Under the pieces are notes generated by a model, which ran no database searches, was not told where the DNA came from, and saw nothing but the letters and a program-made list of their open reading frames with translations. Below are positions 47,495-59,103 of a stretch of 64,000 bases of DNA, piece after piece. Source of the stretch: Paracyclopina nana (Eukaryota; Arthropoda; Copepoda; Cyclopoida; Cyclopettidae); NCBI GenBank assembly GCA_019096065.1, contig JAGUCH010000004.1:310001-374000 (forward strand), read 5' to 3'. The translations under genes were made by a program, and so were the position numbers. The number at the start of each line of letters is the position of its first letter. Within the stretch, counting starts at the first letter, position 1.

Positions 47495-50400
47495 ATGGGG
47501 CGAGTACGACCGGCAATGACTCCTGCTCAGCGCATGAAGAAATTACGTGATGCGAAACGTGAAGAGCTACGACAAATGGAAGCGCAGTTTTCCATGTTGC
47601 TGGAAAGAAGTGGCCACAACGACAACCCAGCATTGGTCGAAGCTATGCGGAACGAAGGTGTCTCATTCGTCACTCCAGATGACCATGCCTTCTTGAAAGC
47701 AGCAAAGGAGAAAATGGCAGAACTGAGACGTCAGCTCCAGTCAAGACGATTTCCTAGCGAGGAGGCCAATAACGAGGTGCCAGAGGTGGCCGGTACTTCT
47801 TCGAGTGACAGTGATGATAACCACGTCAAGGTGTCAAATGTCAAAGGCGCCGCGGATAATGCTAACGACGTGTCTCCTGTTTCACATGTTAGTGATACTG
47901 ACACGTCTCGTGAAAGTTTCTTTGATGGCTCATGTGGGAATAATCTCGAATCGCAACAATTTTGCGAGGATGAAGAAATTGCGCTTAGGACTTTTCCTGT
48001 CCCAACACTTCGCCATGAAAAGAAACGTCGCATGGATGCAATTCTAGCCGCTGGAGAGGATTACATGCGCATTAAGGATGCTGCTCACAGGCCACCAAAC
48101 CCATCGTCAGCTGGTCCAAGTAGCAGCAGAAGCTATGACTCCAACTTAGCACGTGACCAGTCCATTTTCCGTGAACCTAAGTACATGTTCAATGCTGATC
48201 CCGCATTCGTCAAGTCGAACGACCCGTACTTCTACGACAAGTATTATTTGCCTGCTAAAAAGGCAAGAGTTGAGACGATAACGGAGCAAGTCATGAATGA
48301 TCAATTAACGCAAGCGTCACAGAAGTACAATGACTCGCAAAGAGGATCATTCCACACAATTGACGATGACCTAGAAGAGAGAGAAGAGTTGACGGCTGAA
48401 ATGGTTGAAGATGATAGTCTCCTGTTCGCTGATGACATGTCCATTCGAGAAACAGCTGAGGAGAAATTGAGAAGGCGACATGACTACACCTTCAAGAAGC
48501 ACAACGACCACGAATTGTACGAACAGCTGGATGCCGATAATGAGGATGAGGTCGATGATGATGAAGAAGATCCTGAGAATAGGATTGACGTTCTTCTAGG
48601 CACGGTCAACCTTGATGAAAATGTGAGTTAATGTCCTACCTGCAACTTTGGCTATTGTAATTTCTTTCCTAGACGTATGAATAAACAATTGCTTGTGTCT
48701 CCATTTCAGGAGACGCTTACGTTAAATGAATCAATCGATAATGAAGCTCAAAGTGACGTTGACGAGGAACCAGCGATTGATGAGATTGACGATGAGAATA
48801 CTGATCAGTCTCAAAACTGGAACAGCCAGTCGCAAGGCTCAAATGGTTTCACTCAAGATGATGACTCCAACACTTACCATTTTAGCAGGGGTGATAAGAC
48901 TTATCAGCAGATTTGCGATGAGTACTTGCGCGAGATGCAGGAGCCATCCAACCAAGAACGTAATGCCTACCTAGAACGCACTTTTTTGAGTGATTGCAGT
49001 AACCTCAACTTATCAGAGAGGGCAAGCAGGTTCTTTTGGGACAAGACACGGGTGGTGAGAAATAATTACCCCTTTAACCGACAATTGCAGTGCTACCAGA
49101 CGATTCGCAAACGTCTTCTTCGCTTGACCCCTAACATCCAGATGAAGTACGAAATCAGAAGGAAAAATGGTGGAAGTCGGCGATATTACTTCAAAGGTGA
49201 AAAGTATCCCCAAAAACGATTCCCAAGGAGCCAATTCGAAACTTTGTCTGTTTGGACGTACAGCACAATTGAAGATATCTTCCGCTTCCATAAAATGTTG
49301 CACAAGGAATCAACTCCTGGAGAACCATACATGAAAAATTACGATCTCTGTATGGACGGTGTTCCTCTGTCTGTCTCGGGAATAGACCAGATGACAATCT
49401 TGTGTCTAAGGTTTGAAGGTTGCGAAGATGTCTACACTGCTGGGGTCTTCATACACAGGAGGAACAAGGAGACATGCGTACTCAAGATGCTGCAAAAAAT
49501 GATTCGAAAAGCTTATTCGCAATGTTTCTACCTTCGTAGTTTCATTGCCGATGCTCCAATGAGAGCTAAAGTCAAATGTTTGAAAGGCCACTGCGGCTTC
49601 TGTGCTTGCGACCGATGTTTTGCATCAGGAGTGACACTGAAGAAAAAATATGCAAATACAGACGGCTCAAAAATGAGGAGTAACAACTACAACTCAGACG
49701 ATGACGATGATGGTCCGCCCCCACCAAAGAAGTCCAAGTTGCAGGATGAAGATAAGAGAGGTAGCAATGTCTTGTATCCCAAAAACACAGTCGGTATGAA
49801 ACGAAGAACTCACTCGCATTTCCTTGACGTCCATGATAAGATAAGGGCGAACGAAGGCAATCCACCACTTTCAGATAAGATTGCCTTTGGCATCAAGGGT
49901 GTTTCGGTGCTGACAGAAGACCCTGGTGTTGATCTCGTCGAGTCATGCGATATCGAACCGTTTCACAATCTTGGGTTGGGTGTTGCAAAGAAAATCATTA
50001 ACTGTGTTTTGCAGCCTAAAAAGGGAAATGAAACATTCTCCAAGTCAAACAAAGAAATTGTTGATGACTTCGATAGTGAATGGGCCGACATGCAAATCCC
50101 ATGCGAGTTCAATCGGCGCCCAAGGAAAATGGCAACGAGTTTAACGCACTACAAGGCAGAAGAGTTTATTTCAGTAGCGACCTGTGGCTTCATGGCGTTT
50201 GCGAATGCTTTAGGAGGAGCGAACAACAAAATAATTCGTCAAGTATGGCTGCTGTTCTGCTACCTCATGATGGCAGCCCTTATGCCACAGCCAGAATATG
50301 ATTTGTTTGTTCTTGCGGGAGTCCATTTGGAGCAGTTGCACAGGACGTTCTACGATCTCTACCAGAAAGCATTCAAGCTGAAGAACTGCACATATAACAC

Positions 50401-50899
50401 ACATGTATTCTATCACCTACCCGAAGTCAGGAAACGAAAAAGATTGGACGAAATCAGTGCAGAGCCTTTTGAGGCAAGCTTCCAGTATATCAAAATGATA
50501 ATCACAAATAACACATGCTCCTTCTCCAAAACTCTTATGCAGAAATGCTTTATCCACAAGTTTGTGAGGCATGAATGCAAGAAAAAAGTAACAATCTCGA
50601 ACAAGAACGTAATGACTAAATCAAGAGACACAACAATTTATGCCAGACGTAATGACGAACGCAATTTCTACGAAGTAGTCGAAGTGAACAGTGACAGTTA
50701 CATTTGCAAGCCCTACATCACAGAAAAATATGTCAATGATGACATTCCAATTCTAAACTACGACTTGGTTGGCGTGCGTCGAGTAGTTTGCCTCAATAAC
50801 AATGACGTCATCGAAATTCCAAAGAAGGATGTAATTGGAAAGGGCGTGCACTACAGATCTTTGCTAATCAATGTATCATTCTCTACTCTACATATGTAA
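47495..50899 (+). CDS. CACTA-like DDE transposase
   Basis: Two exons (47495-48622 and 48710-50899) give 1105 residues. The first third is charged and low-complexity, starting MGRVRPAMTPAQRMKK. The catalytic region holds two well-marked acidic sites: LCMDGVPLSVSG (Asp about 592) and FIADAPMRAKVKCLKGHCG (Asp about 657). The second runs into a Cys/His cluster (CLKGHCGFCACDRC) typical of this transposase type. A later glutamate in DIEPFHNLG or EPFEASFQY may complete the triad. The frame is complete, with no stops. A CAG acceptor lies 17 bp before the ATG, suggesting a leader exon. Family assignment rests on these motifs; a more distant DDE superfamily is possible. Confidence 0.8.
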
Positions 50900-51247
50900 C
50901 TTTTGATCATGGTTATATAGCAAGAAAAGATTAATAAAAGCTATGTGAATTAAAATGAAGAATAAGCTGTTCAGGGCATGCTAGATAAGGAGACATATAA
51001 ATTTTTCAACAATTACGTAATCTGTTATGTTTATTTGAGGAAAACAAAATGTCACTCGACAAATGTTAACGTAATTGCTACATAATGTATCAGATTTTTG
51101 GATTTTAATGGCTACATAATATTTCATCTTAATGTCTGTGTAACTGATCAAAAATTATAAATTATCGATTCATTATCCAAACTTTAGACCTAACGTTTCG
51201 TTAACGTTTCAAAACTGACCTTTAATGATTCGATTTTTTTAGTGGGG

Positions 51248-52674
51248 TACTAACAGAGCCTCCGTAAGCAAAGCCCAATTATCCTTCAAATTTACCCCGT
51301 AAAAAACACATTTCAGCCTCTGTAATTACTCTATCACCCAAATAAATTAATGTTTTAGCAATTGAATTTTTTAGCTAGATCAGAGCATTTCAAGTATGCT
51401 CATTGCAATTGTTGACTTGATTTTGCTTATTTAGTCTTGAGAGTATCGAAAGCCAACAACTGCACAGTGGGCCCCGTTGAAGCATTTTCCTCCATTTCTT
51501 ATTTTTCGTCAAATCGGCAGCGCATTAGCAAAGCCCCCAAATTACTGTAAAACTGGAACTTTTGACTCTTTCTAGCAAAGTCTTACGCAAATTCACGCAC
51601 TTTTTTTGCAATCCAACCCCGTTCATATTACTTTTTCTCTAATTTGACAGTGTTATGGGTTGGACAACCTTGGACTTAAAAAGTTCAGCTAATATTTAGT
51701 TTAGTTTTACATGCAAATAGAAGATTCATCTTTTTGGGTCAATTTTGACCCTTATTTTTAATGAAATCCTGTTCTCTTGAGACCTAAAATACTTAGACTA
51801 ATTCTAATCTAAGGCTTCAACAAAAAAATTATGGTTCTAATGGAACAGTAGAAGCTTGTAGCCACTTTTTGACATTTCTTTTTGCTTAGATTTTTTTAGC
51901 AAATTCGGGATGCTTCTCAAAAATGATCATGAATTCACAAATCGAATTGAATTTAGAGCCTTTTAAATGGTCATTTCTGATCACCAAGAACCCATTGGAA
52001 CTATTTTAAGATAAAAAAGTGTTTGAAACTGGATTTCATAATTTGGCTGAAATGGAGAAAGAAGGGTCTCCGTGGCCCACTGTGAACTGCCAAAAGCTAT
52101 CATTTATCATGGAATGCAAGAAAACTTTTCCACAATTGTTGGATACTGAGACATAACAAACTTTGCTTTGCCAAATTAAACCAAAACAATTGAAAAATCT
52201 GGATGTGAGCTTTTATCTATTGTGCTCTTCATCTTAAGAACTAGATGACGTACAGACAAGTTCATTACCAATTTGGAAAGCTACAAAGCTGAGCTTTCCA
52301 GCTGTGAAAGCTGCACTATTTTTATATCTAGAGTTAAAAGTCTTAAAACTCCTCCCAGTTTTTTCATAACACTATAAAAAAAGTAAAGCACAAAGAACTA
52401 AATATTTTGTAGCTGAACTTGCTGAAAATAGTCAAAAAGCAAAAAAATTGAGCCTTGGATTAAGAGTATACAGATGTCACAAATATGGGATAAAGACAAC
52501 AGTACTTCCTTGAGAGAATAAGTGTGTACTCTCTATCTAATATCATGATTGCTATTTTTGGTATTTTTATTTGAAAAGACTTTTGTCAAGTAGAGAATGT
52601 GCAAAATTATAGCTCTTGTATAATGGAAATAGCAACAGCTGTTGATCACAAGATTATTTTTTCACTTCAGCTCA
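51248..52674. other. intergenic flank right of the transposon
   Basis: AT-rich sequence without conserved frames. It is the upstream region of the second sulfotransferase. A TTTTTTCACTTCAG acceptor-like tract ends 4 bp before the next gene's ATG. Confidence 0.6.
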
Positions 52675-53848
52675 ATGGAAAAGGTGGAATTTTGCTTTGT
52701 TTGCTTCAGTGTTTTTTGCCTACTTTTATCTAGCTTGGCAGTTGGCCCTTTAAAAATTAAATTGACAACTAGTGAAGACCAATCTGGAAGTCTTCCTCAT
52801 GCCATAATCTATCCCACAGAAGGAGTGAAATCATTTGGAGAAGGTAAGAAATGCATTTACTCTTTTTAAAAGAATTGCAACATTTGAATTTTACTCCAGA
52901 AGAATGGATTCAAATGAAAGATGACATGAATACTCAAAGAAGGAGAATCCTCCAGGCAATCTGCCAAAAATACCAAGACCAATTTGCCAAAACAAGCATA
53001 GAACTCAAAACCTTTTTTGTATCACATTCTAGAAAGCTGGCTGCTTGCAGAGTCCCAAAAGATGCATCAACAAGCCTGAAAGTCATTTTTTCAAAACTTG
53101 ATGGGGATGGAGGCTTCACGAGATTGAAGTCTTCACAAGTTAATGACAATTACACATTATTTGTCATGGTGAGAGAACCTTTTGAGCGACTGGCATCAGC
53201 ATATGTCGACAAATTTGTTAAGCATCAAGGAAGTAAGGGATTTTCATCCAAGCTTCAATTGCTTTTGGAAAGGGCTCATCACAAAAATACCTCCAACTCA
53301 CCAGTAGCGTTTTCCAAGTTCATCAAAAACATTGTGCTAGGGGAAAATGGTGAGCGTTATTTGACAATAGCAACTTACAGCAAACAAATCTGAGAACATT
53401 ATTGAATTAAAGATGGCACGGGAATGGATGCTCATTGGACTCCAGCTTGGAAGATTTGCAACATATGCTCGCACAGCTATGATTACTTGCTCCACTTGGA
53501 GCCTCCCTTCGAAGACTTTAAGGTAAGCATTTTCGACAAATGAATATTGTTACTTAAAACACATCTTTTTTTCAGTATTTATTTACAAAGCTGGGACTTG
53601 ATCCTCAACCATTAATGATTTGGAATCATGTCGCACTGTCAAATAACGCTTCCTCCATGAGCGAAGTGATTGAAGAAAAGCACAAGAAACTTGCTACATA
53701 TCTCCACCAACTTGATCGGCCAACATTGATGAGGGTGTACCAAAAGTTTAGAATGGACTATGAACTATTTGGATATGACTTCAACAATGTTCTCCAGATG
53801 GCAGATTGTGATCCGCTAACCAAAGAGGACGAACATTTGCCATCATGA
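52675..53848 (+). CDS. HNK-1 family carbohydrate sulfotransferase, copy 2
   Basis: Four exons (52675-52843, 52900-53349, 53413-53522, 53576-53848) encode 333 residues. An N-terminal hydrophobic segment (FCFVCFSVFCLLLSSLAV) serves as signal anchor or signal peptide. The PAPS motifs are CRVPKDASTS and VREPFERLASAY; DAHWTPAWKICNIC and YELFGYDFNNVLQMA are shared with copy 1 at 39.5-40.8 kb. All three introns sit at the same positions and phases as in copy 1, showing recent duplication. The N-terminal segments of the two copies differ far more than the catalytic parts. Golgi sulfation of a glycan is expected; substrate unknown. Confidence 0.92.
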
Positions 53849-54198
53849 TTTTTAGATGTTTTTAACAGAGTCAAAGCAATTCAAATCATGCAAATCATGA
53901 TAGGAGGCTCTCACATGTTTTTTTGAAGCTTAAATATAAAAGGCAGTACATTAGCCTAATGTGTCCAGCTATCTTAATGCATTGTTTGAGCACTTCCCAC
54001 ACACATTAGAAGAGCTTTGAAAAGAAGAAGAAATTTGCTTACCTTTCTCCTTCAAGGGATTTGCCACTAAGAAGAGTACACTAAATACCAATCACAATGA
54101 TGATAGAAGCATACTATTTTTATTATTTAGGATTATAACTTGCAAGTAAGTAGTTATACTTGAACCTCTCTAAGAAGTATTTTAAACAACCTAAGTTT
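53849..54198. other. intergenic between convergent sulfotransferase and MPV17L2 genes
   Basis: Short AT-rich spacer holding the two 3' UTRs. On the minus strand an AATAAA lies near 54123-54118, about 75 bp after the MPV17L2 stop. Confidence 0.55.
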
Positions 54199-54955
54199 TC
54201 AATCTTTGGTGTTGAGCAGTTTTTCTTGTTCCTGTCGGTCCTGCCAAAGGAAAAAAAATCATTAAAACCATGAGTCCATAAGGTAGTAGAAGATAGCTTA
54301 CATAGTGCTTGATGTAGGACAGAAACACATCCCAGAAGACGGTGATGACATTGACAAAGAGAACCCTGAAGGCTGGAGGAATCAATGCAAAGTTGATGTA
54401 TTGCGTGGGAGGCCAAATGCACCAATCAAACTGGAAATACAGCAATCATTCAAGATGTTCAAGCCTGAGCTCAATGCAAGTACCAAGTAGACTGTGGGGA
54501 ATTTCTTCTTGAACTCATTCCAGCACTCCGACATGCGCTTGTCCTCCAGGACTCCCATCCCAAAGAAGAAAGTGATGGCGAAGAAGGGAGCAGCGAAGAC
54601 CTGATCAGCCAGGATTTTGAGCATGACAGTCCTCAAGTCTCGCTTTGGCAACACCCTGTCAAGCATGACATACCAAAAGTGATGCGGGGGACCTTGGGAA
54701 ATGCCCACCGTGAACATTCTCCCTGGAGGAATCAATCTATTTTATGAAGTCTTGGTGATAAAGTGATGACTGCTGACCTGATCGCTGCATGTCATGCGAG
54801 GTTTGGTGTCCCATGATCCTCTCCATTTTCTGGACGATGAAATCTCCGGCGGTGAGCAAAACTCCGCATGTCACAGTGTTGGAGACGAGCAGATTTTTCG
54901 TGTAGCCTTTGTACAAGAGGGCGCCACTTCGCGAAAAAAATCGCGCAAACGACAT
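54199..54955 (-). CDS. MPV17L2: MPV17-like protein 2
   Basis: Four exons (54955-54778, 54722-54484, 54430-54302, 54240-54199) encode 195 residues. Family features: an N-terminal helix with LLVSNTVTCGVLLTAGD, then RMFTVGISQGPPHHFWY, LDRVLP, DQVFAAPFF, and the signature FDWCIWPPTQYINFALIPP followed by YINxxT-like VFWDVFLSY. Four membrane segments are expected, and length is as usual for the family. Known role of the human protein: inner mitochondrial membrane protein linked to mitoribosome assembly. Its start is divergent from NSUN2, with 843 bp between the ATGs. Confidence 0.93.
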
Positions 54956-55169
54956 TGTTTTTCCTTCAGCTGATTTTCTTCACCTGTGTCAAACTCGATT
55001 CCCTTATCTTTGATCTCCTTCGTCCATGTTCAAAAAGTGTCACAGGCCTGAGGAAGAACGAAAAGCAACTTTATTCAGCCAAAATGGCGATTGTCACGCA
55101 AATTGGGGATTATAGGCCTTTTGCTCGAATGCTTGTCATTAGGAAAGATAATGATTATGATAATCCTCG

Positions 55170-55700
55170 CTTGATTAGAGGCTGAAATGGGTTCAAAGAA
55201 TTAAAGATTTACCTTCTATTTTGGCAGTTTGGCAAAACTGAGAAAAGTCGCGAAATGCGGGCGCGTTAACAAAATGTCAACAAACAGCAGCAACAACGTC
55301 AAAATGGAAATGGAGGAACGTTGGCTTTTGTGATAATTACTTGTCTCACTTGATATAATCCTAACTTGATTAGATTTAGAGGCTGAAGTAAATTCAATTT
55401 TTTTATGGCTTTTGTCAGTTGGCTTCGTTTGCAACGAAAACTGAGAAAAGTCGCGAAATGCGGGCGCGTTAAAAAAATGTAAACAAACAACAGAAACGCG
55501 AACGTTGTCCTCTTTGACATCAGCTTGTCTAACGGATGATTTTCCTCGATTGATTAGAGGCTGAAATTGATTCAAAAAATGAAATATTTACCTTCTTTTT
55601 TGGCAGTTGTCAGTTGACTTCGTCGTCAGACTTCCTTTATAACGAAAACTGAGAAAAGTCGCGAAATGCGGGCGCGTTAAATAAATGTAAACAACAACAC
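55170..55700. repeat. three direct repeats in the MPV17L2/NSUN2 divergent promoter region
   Basis: Units of about 205 bp each contain gaggctgaa..., a taccttct tract and the CpG-rich core aaaagtcgcgaaatgcgggc, at about 55242, 55446 and 55653. The core lies in the upstream region of both divergent genes, so it may be regulatory or simply duplicated promoter DNA. Confidence 0.8.
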
Positions 55701-55798
55701 AACGTGCGCGCCGCATTCACGACGCAATGTTGACAGTGGTGGTAAAGAGTCGAGTGTTTTTTCGAAATTCGACCTTTTTCCAGCTACCAAGGATAAAT

Positions 55799-58700
55799 AT
55801 GTCGAGTGAGTGTGGTTTGGTGGCAAAATTTGAGCATTCATTCATGCTGTCTGTCATCATCTCCTTTCAGCCGCGCAATTGCAGCCAGAGTGGGTGAAAA
55901 ATCAGGCCGGCCAAACGTACTTCTTGAGGAGGCAAAACGACCAATTTGAGCAGTATTATGCCATGCAGAAAGTTTGCGACACCGACGAGGAATGGCAAGA
56001 GTGCTTGGCAGCCTTGAGAGCAGATTTGCCTCAGTCATTCCGGCTGAATTCCTCAAAGTCCCCCGACGTTCTGCGAAAGCTGGTTAAAACACTACAAAGC
56101 TACTCTGAAAATGTGGTCCAGCCTAAACCGTGGCCAAAAGAAGGTAATTGTAGGAGCTCTTCCAACAATTAGATCAGCATGTGAAACGTGCACTTGCTAC
56201 GTGCTCCACAAGTGAAAAAGTTGGGCTTTCTCCTTGTGATTCTTTGTTCTGCGTCTTTGGAAACATGAGACAAATATGTTTTCAAGACCGACAAGTTATT
56301 TGTAGAAAATGACTCTTCTTTGCTTTTTTGCTGTAATGGAGGCCTAAGGCTGTAATTCATTTTAGTATAGTAGGTAATTTCTGTAATTTGGTTAGCCAAG
56401 GAGGAAAATGGGCTTGTCATCATTGCAGGTGCGTTGCCCATCGTGTGGCAGTTTCAGAGCTTGAGTCGTTGGAGGCTGAAAGAGTGTCCGGAGTTGGCTC
56501 CGCTTCAGGCATTTCTCACCGCTCAGCGAAACTGTGGCAATTTGTCGCGACAAGAATTAGTCAGCATGATTCCGGTGTTTCTCCTCGATGTTCAGCCTCA
56601 TCACAAGGTTCTCGATATGTGCGCCTCGCCCGGATCAAAGACCAAGCACGTGCTGGAAATTATGCATGCCAAGCTGGAGAAAAGGGCCTCGATCCATTTC
56701 CCACCAGGCCTGGTCATTGCCAATGAAATGGATGTGTCAAGGTGTGACAAATTGGTGCAGAATGTCGTCCAATTTTCCAGCCCTTGTGCCCTCTTTGTGA
56801 ACCACGATGGCCAAGACTTTCCGGACATTCAGCTCGACCAGGACACTTGCATCAGGTTTCAAGTGAATGATAAATACATTTAATTTTTCTGCATCATTTC
56901 GCATAATAGGTATGATCGCATTGTGTGTGATGTGCCCTGCTCTGGAGATGGAACCATCCGCAAGAATCCCACCATTTGGCAGAATTGGAGCCCGCGCAAG
57001 GGCAATTCCAGGCATTTTGTCCAGTACAACATCGCCGAGAGGGGAATCGAATTACTAGACGTCAATGGAATCATGGCTTACTCTTCTTGTTCCATGAACC
57101 CTATCGAAAACGAGGCTGTCATCGCAAGGTAGTAAAAAATAGAAAGCTGCTGCTGCTGCTGCTCTTTAACTGCGAGAAAATGTGAGTTGACGCAGATACT
57201 TGTATCGAATTTGGCTGGGTTTTAAGGACATAATGATTTTTGACTGGAATCACCTGGATTTTTTAAGACCGAACTGAAATGACCCTTGGGTTATTAGATT
57301 GAACAGTAAAATGCATGCTAAACATGCAATAGGTTTTTAATGACGAATCATCTAGTTTTTAGATATTTTAACGTAGCCTGAAATGCTGAATTATTAGAAT
57401 TACGTTTATTTTCAAAAGCATGAAAAATGCTGAAGTGAAACAAGTTAATGTGCAGTTTTAAGCGCAATTCCAATTTCACCCTGATTACCCTAAAGTCCAT
57501 AATTGTTCAATTTAACAACTTGGTCATTTCGACTTTGAAATGTCGATGTTTCGACCGTTTCCCATGAACGAAGAAAATAATGCATTTTCTGATCTTATGA
57601 TCTCATTGCCAAGGCCAAGAAGGTAGGAAATGGAATGCTGCTCTTTTTAACTGTAACAAAATGTGGGTTGTCAATGGTACCAAGATCAAATTTGGGGTGG
57701 ATTTTAAGTACGAAACGATTTCAGATTTGAATCATCTTGATTTTAAGACCAAACTTAAGTGACCCTTGGGTTATTAGATTGAACAGTAAAATGCATGCTA
57801 AACATGCAATAGGTTCATAATGACGGATCACCTAGTTTTTAGATATTTTAACGTAGCCTGAAATACTGATTTATTACAATTACGTTTATTTTCAAATGCA
57901 TGAAAAATGCTGAAGTGAAACAAGTTAATGTTAAGTTTTAAGCGCAATTCCAATTTCACACTGATTACCCAAAAGTCCATAAATGTTCACTTTAACAACT
58001 TGGTCATTTCGACTTTGAAATGTCGATATTCCCATGAACGTAGAAACTAATGCATTTCTCTCTTTTTCTCTTAAAGGCTTTTGAAAGTTTCCGATGGAGC
58101 TCTGGAGCTACTTGATTGCAGCCAGCAACTTCCTGGCTTTAAATTCTCGCCCGGATTTCTGGATTGGAAAGTTGCAAATCCCAGCCTTGAAATTTGCCCA
58201 GACTTTGCCCAAGTTGAGCCTCGTTACAGGAACACCCAAATTTGCCAGGGCATGTTTCCGGACGTGGCATTCAACAGGGAGAACAACTTGCAGTTTTGCA
58301 TGAGACTCCTGCCCCACCATAGCAACGATGGCGGCTTCTTCGTGGCCTTGCTCAAGAAGGTGAAGCCTTTGCCTTGGCAAAATGAGCAGGGCTATGACAG
58401 CCACGAGATGTTGGCCAAATTTGGCTCCCTGGTCAGCCCCAAATTGAGGAAAACGTTCAAAAGGCAGACGCTTAACAATCCAGTGGAGCGGAGGCCAAAA
58501 ATGCTGAAAAAGCTGACAATTGCAGCGAGGCCAGGCAAAGTGGGCAACTTTTTTGTCGACTGCAAGAAACACTTTAATTTTGCTGCAGCCGAGCCGAAAA
58601 TGAAGGCCATTTTGGACTTTTATGGGCTTGACACGCACACCAACTCCATGGAGCTGTTTTTTGCGCCTGGCAAAAGTCACATTTATCTGGCTAACAAGGC

Positions 58701-59103
58701 CATAAAGGCTATCGTGTCGCGAGAGCAGTCGAGCAAGCTCAACATTTTCTATGGAGGCTTGCGAGTGTTTCGCCCTGATGAGCGAATGACAGGTGCGAAT
58801 ACTCACTGCCTCACCTCAACTGGACGAGCTTACCTAACCAGTTTCATTGGGCGTCAAGTGAAAATAACTCCAAGTGACATGAAAGCCCTCTTGGAGTCTC
58901 CAAGTCTGCTCATATCTGAGCAAATGAGTCCCTTCGGCCAGGAGAATTGTGGCCAAATTGAGGACATTGGACCGGTGAAGTTCACATGTGAAAATGACGA
59001 GGGAGTTCTCATTGAGGCCATGGGTTATAAGAGCAAAACCAAAGCTTTCCTCGAGCTCAACCAAGATGAAAAGTACCATGCTTTAATGATGCTTGAAGTC
59101 TAA
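55799..59103 (+). CDS. NSUN2: RNA cytosine-5 methyltransferase NSUN2
   Basis: Five exons (55799-55805, 55871-56143, 56429-56855, 56910-57128, 58077-59103) encode 650 residues. The first exon contributes only seven coding bases. Seen motifs: the substrate-fold motif DMCASPGSKT for S-adenosylmethionine, CDVPCSGDGTIRKN with Cys246, and AYSSCSMNPIENE with Cys296. The two cysteines are 50 residues apart, as in human NSUN2 (271 and 321), where one forms the covalent RNA adduct and the other releases it. QPHHKVLD and LPHH...GGFFVALL are also conserved. Known role: m5C in tRNAs and other RNAs, nucleolar or nuclear. The C-terminus is shorter than in human. Intron 4 holds a tandem duplication, and the last exon is followed by decayed copies of itself. 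Confidence 0.96.
57129..58076 (+). repeat. tandem duplication of about 480 bp filling NSUN2 intron 4
   Basis: The halves 57129-57610 and 57611-58076 correspond: each has gaccttgggttattagattg-like text, atgcatgctaaacatgcaat, an agatattttaacgtagcctg block and aacttggtcatttcgacttt. The first half starts with a CTG triplet run, and the second half starts with a donor-like aaggtagg. Confidence 0.85.

Larger units (their letters stand above)
42282..51247. mobile_element. about 9-kb DNA transposon with CACTA-like transposase
   Basis: The proposed ends are short inverted termini: CCCCACAAAA at 42282 and, on the complementary strand at 51247, CCCCACTAAA. Each is bordered by TA (42280-42281 and 51248-51249). 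Subterminal regions on both sides are enriched in ttaacgt and taacgttt words, as in CACTA-type elements. Inside are two divergent multi-exon genes: a transposase on plus (47495-50899) and an unidentified nuclear-type protein on minus (46865-43039). Codon use and CG content differ from the flanking host genes. Both reading frames are intact, so the copy looks young. Boundary precision is inferred from the termini only. Confidence 0.75.

Noticed and set aside
42282..51247. Interpretation of the 9-kb element as a Polinton or endogenous virus
   Set aside because: No DNA polymerase B, integrase, ATPase or capsid-like frame is present; the transposase motifs and short termini fit a cut-and-paste element.
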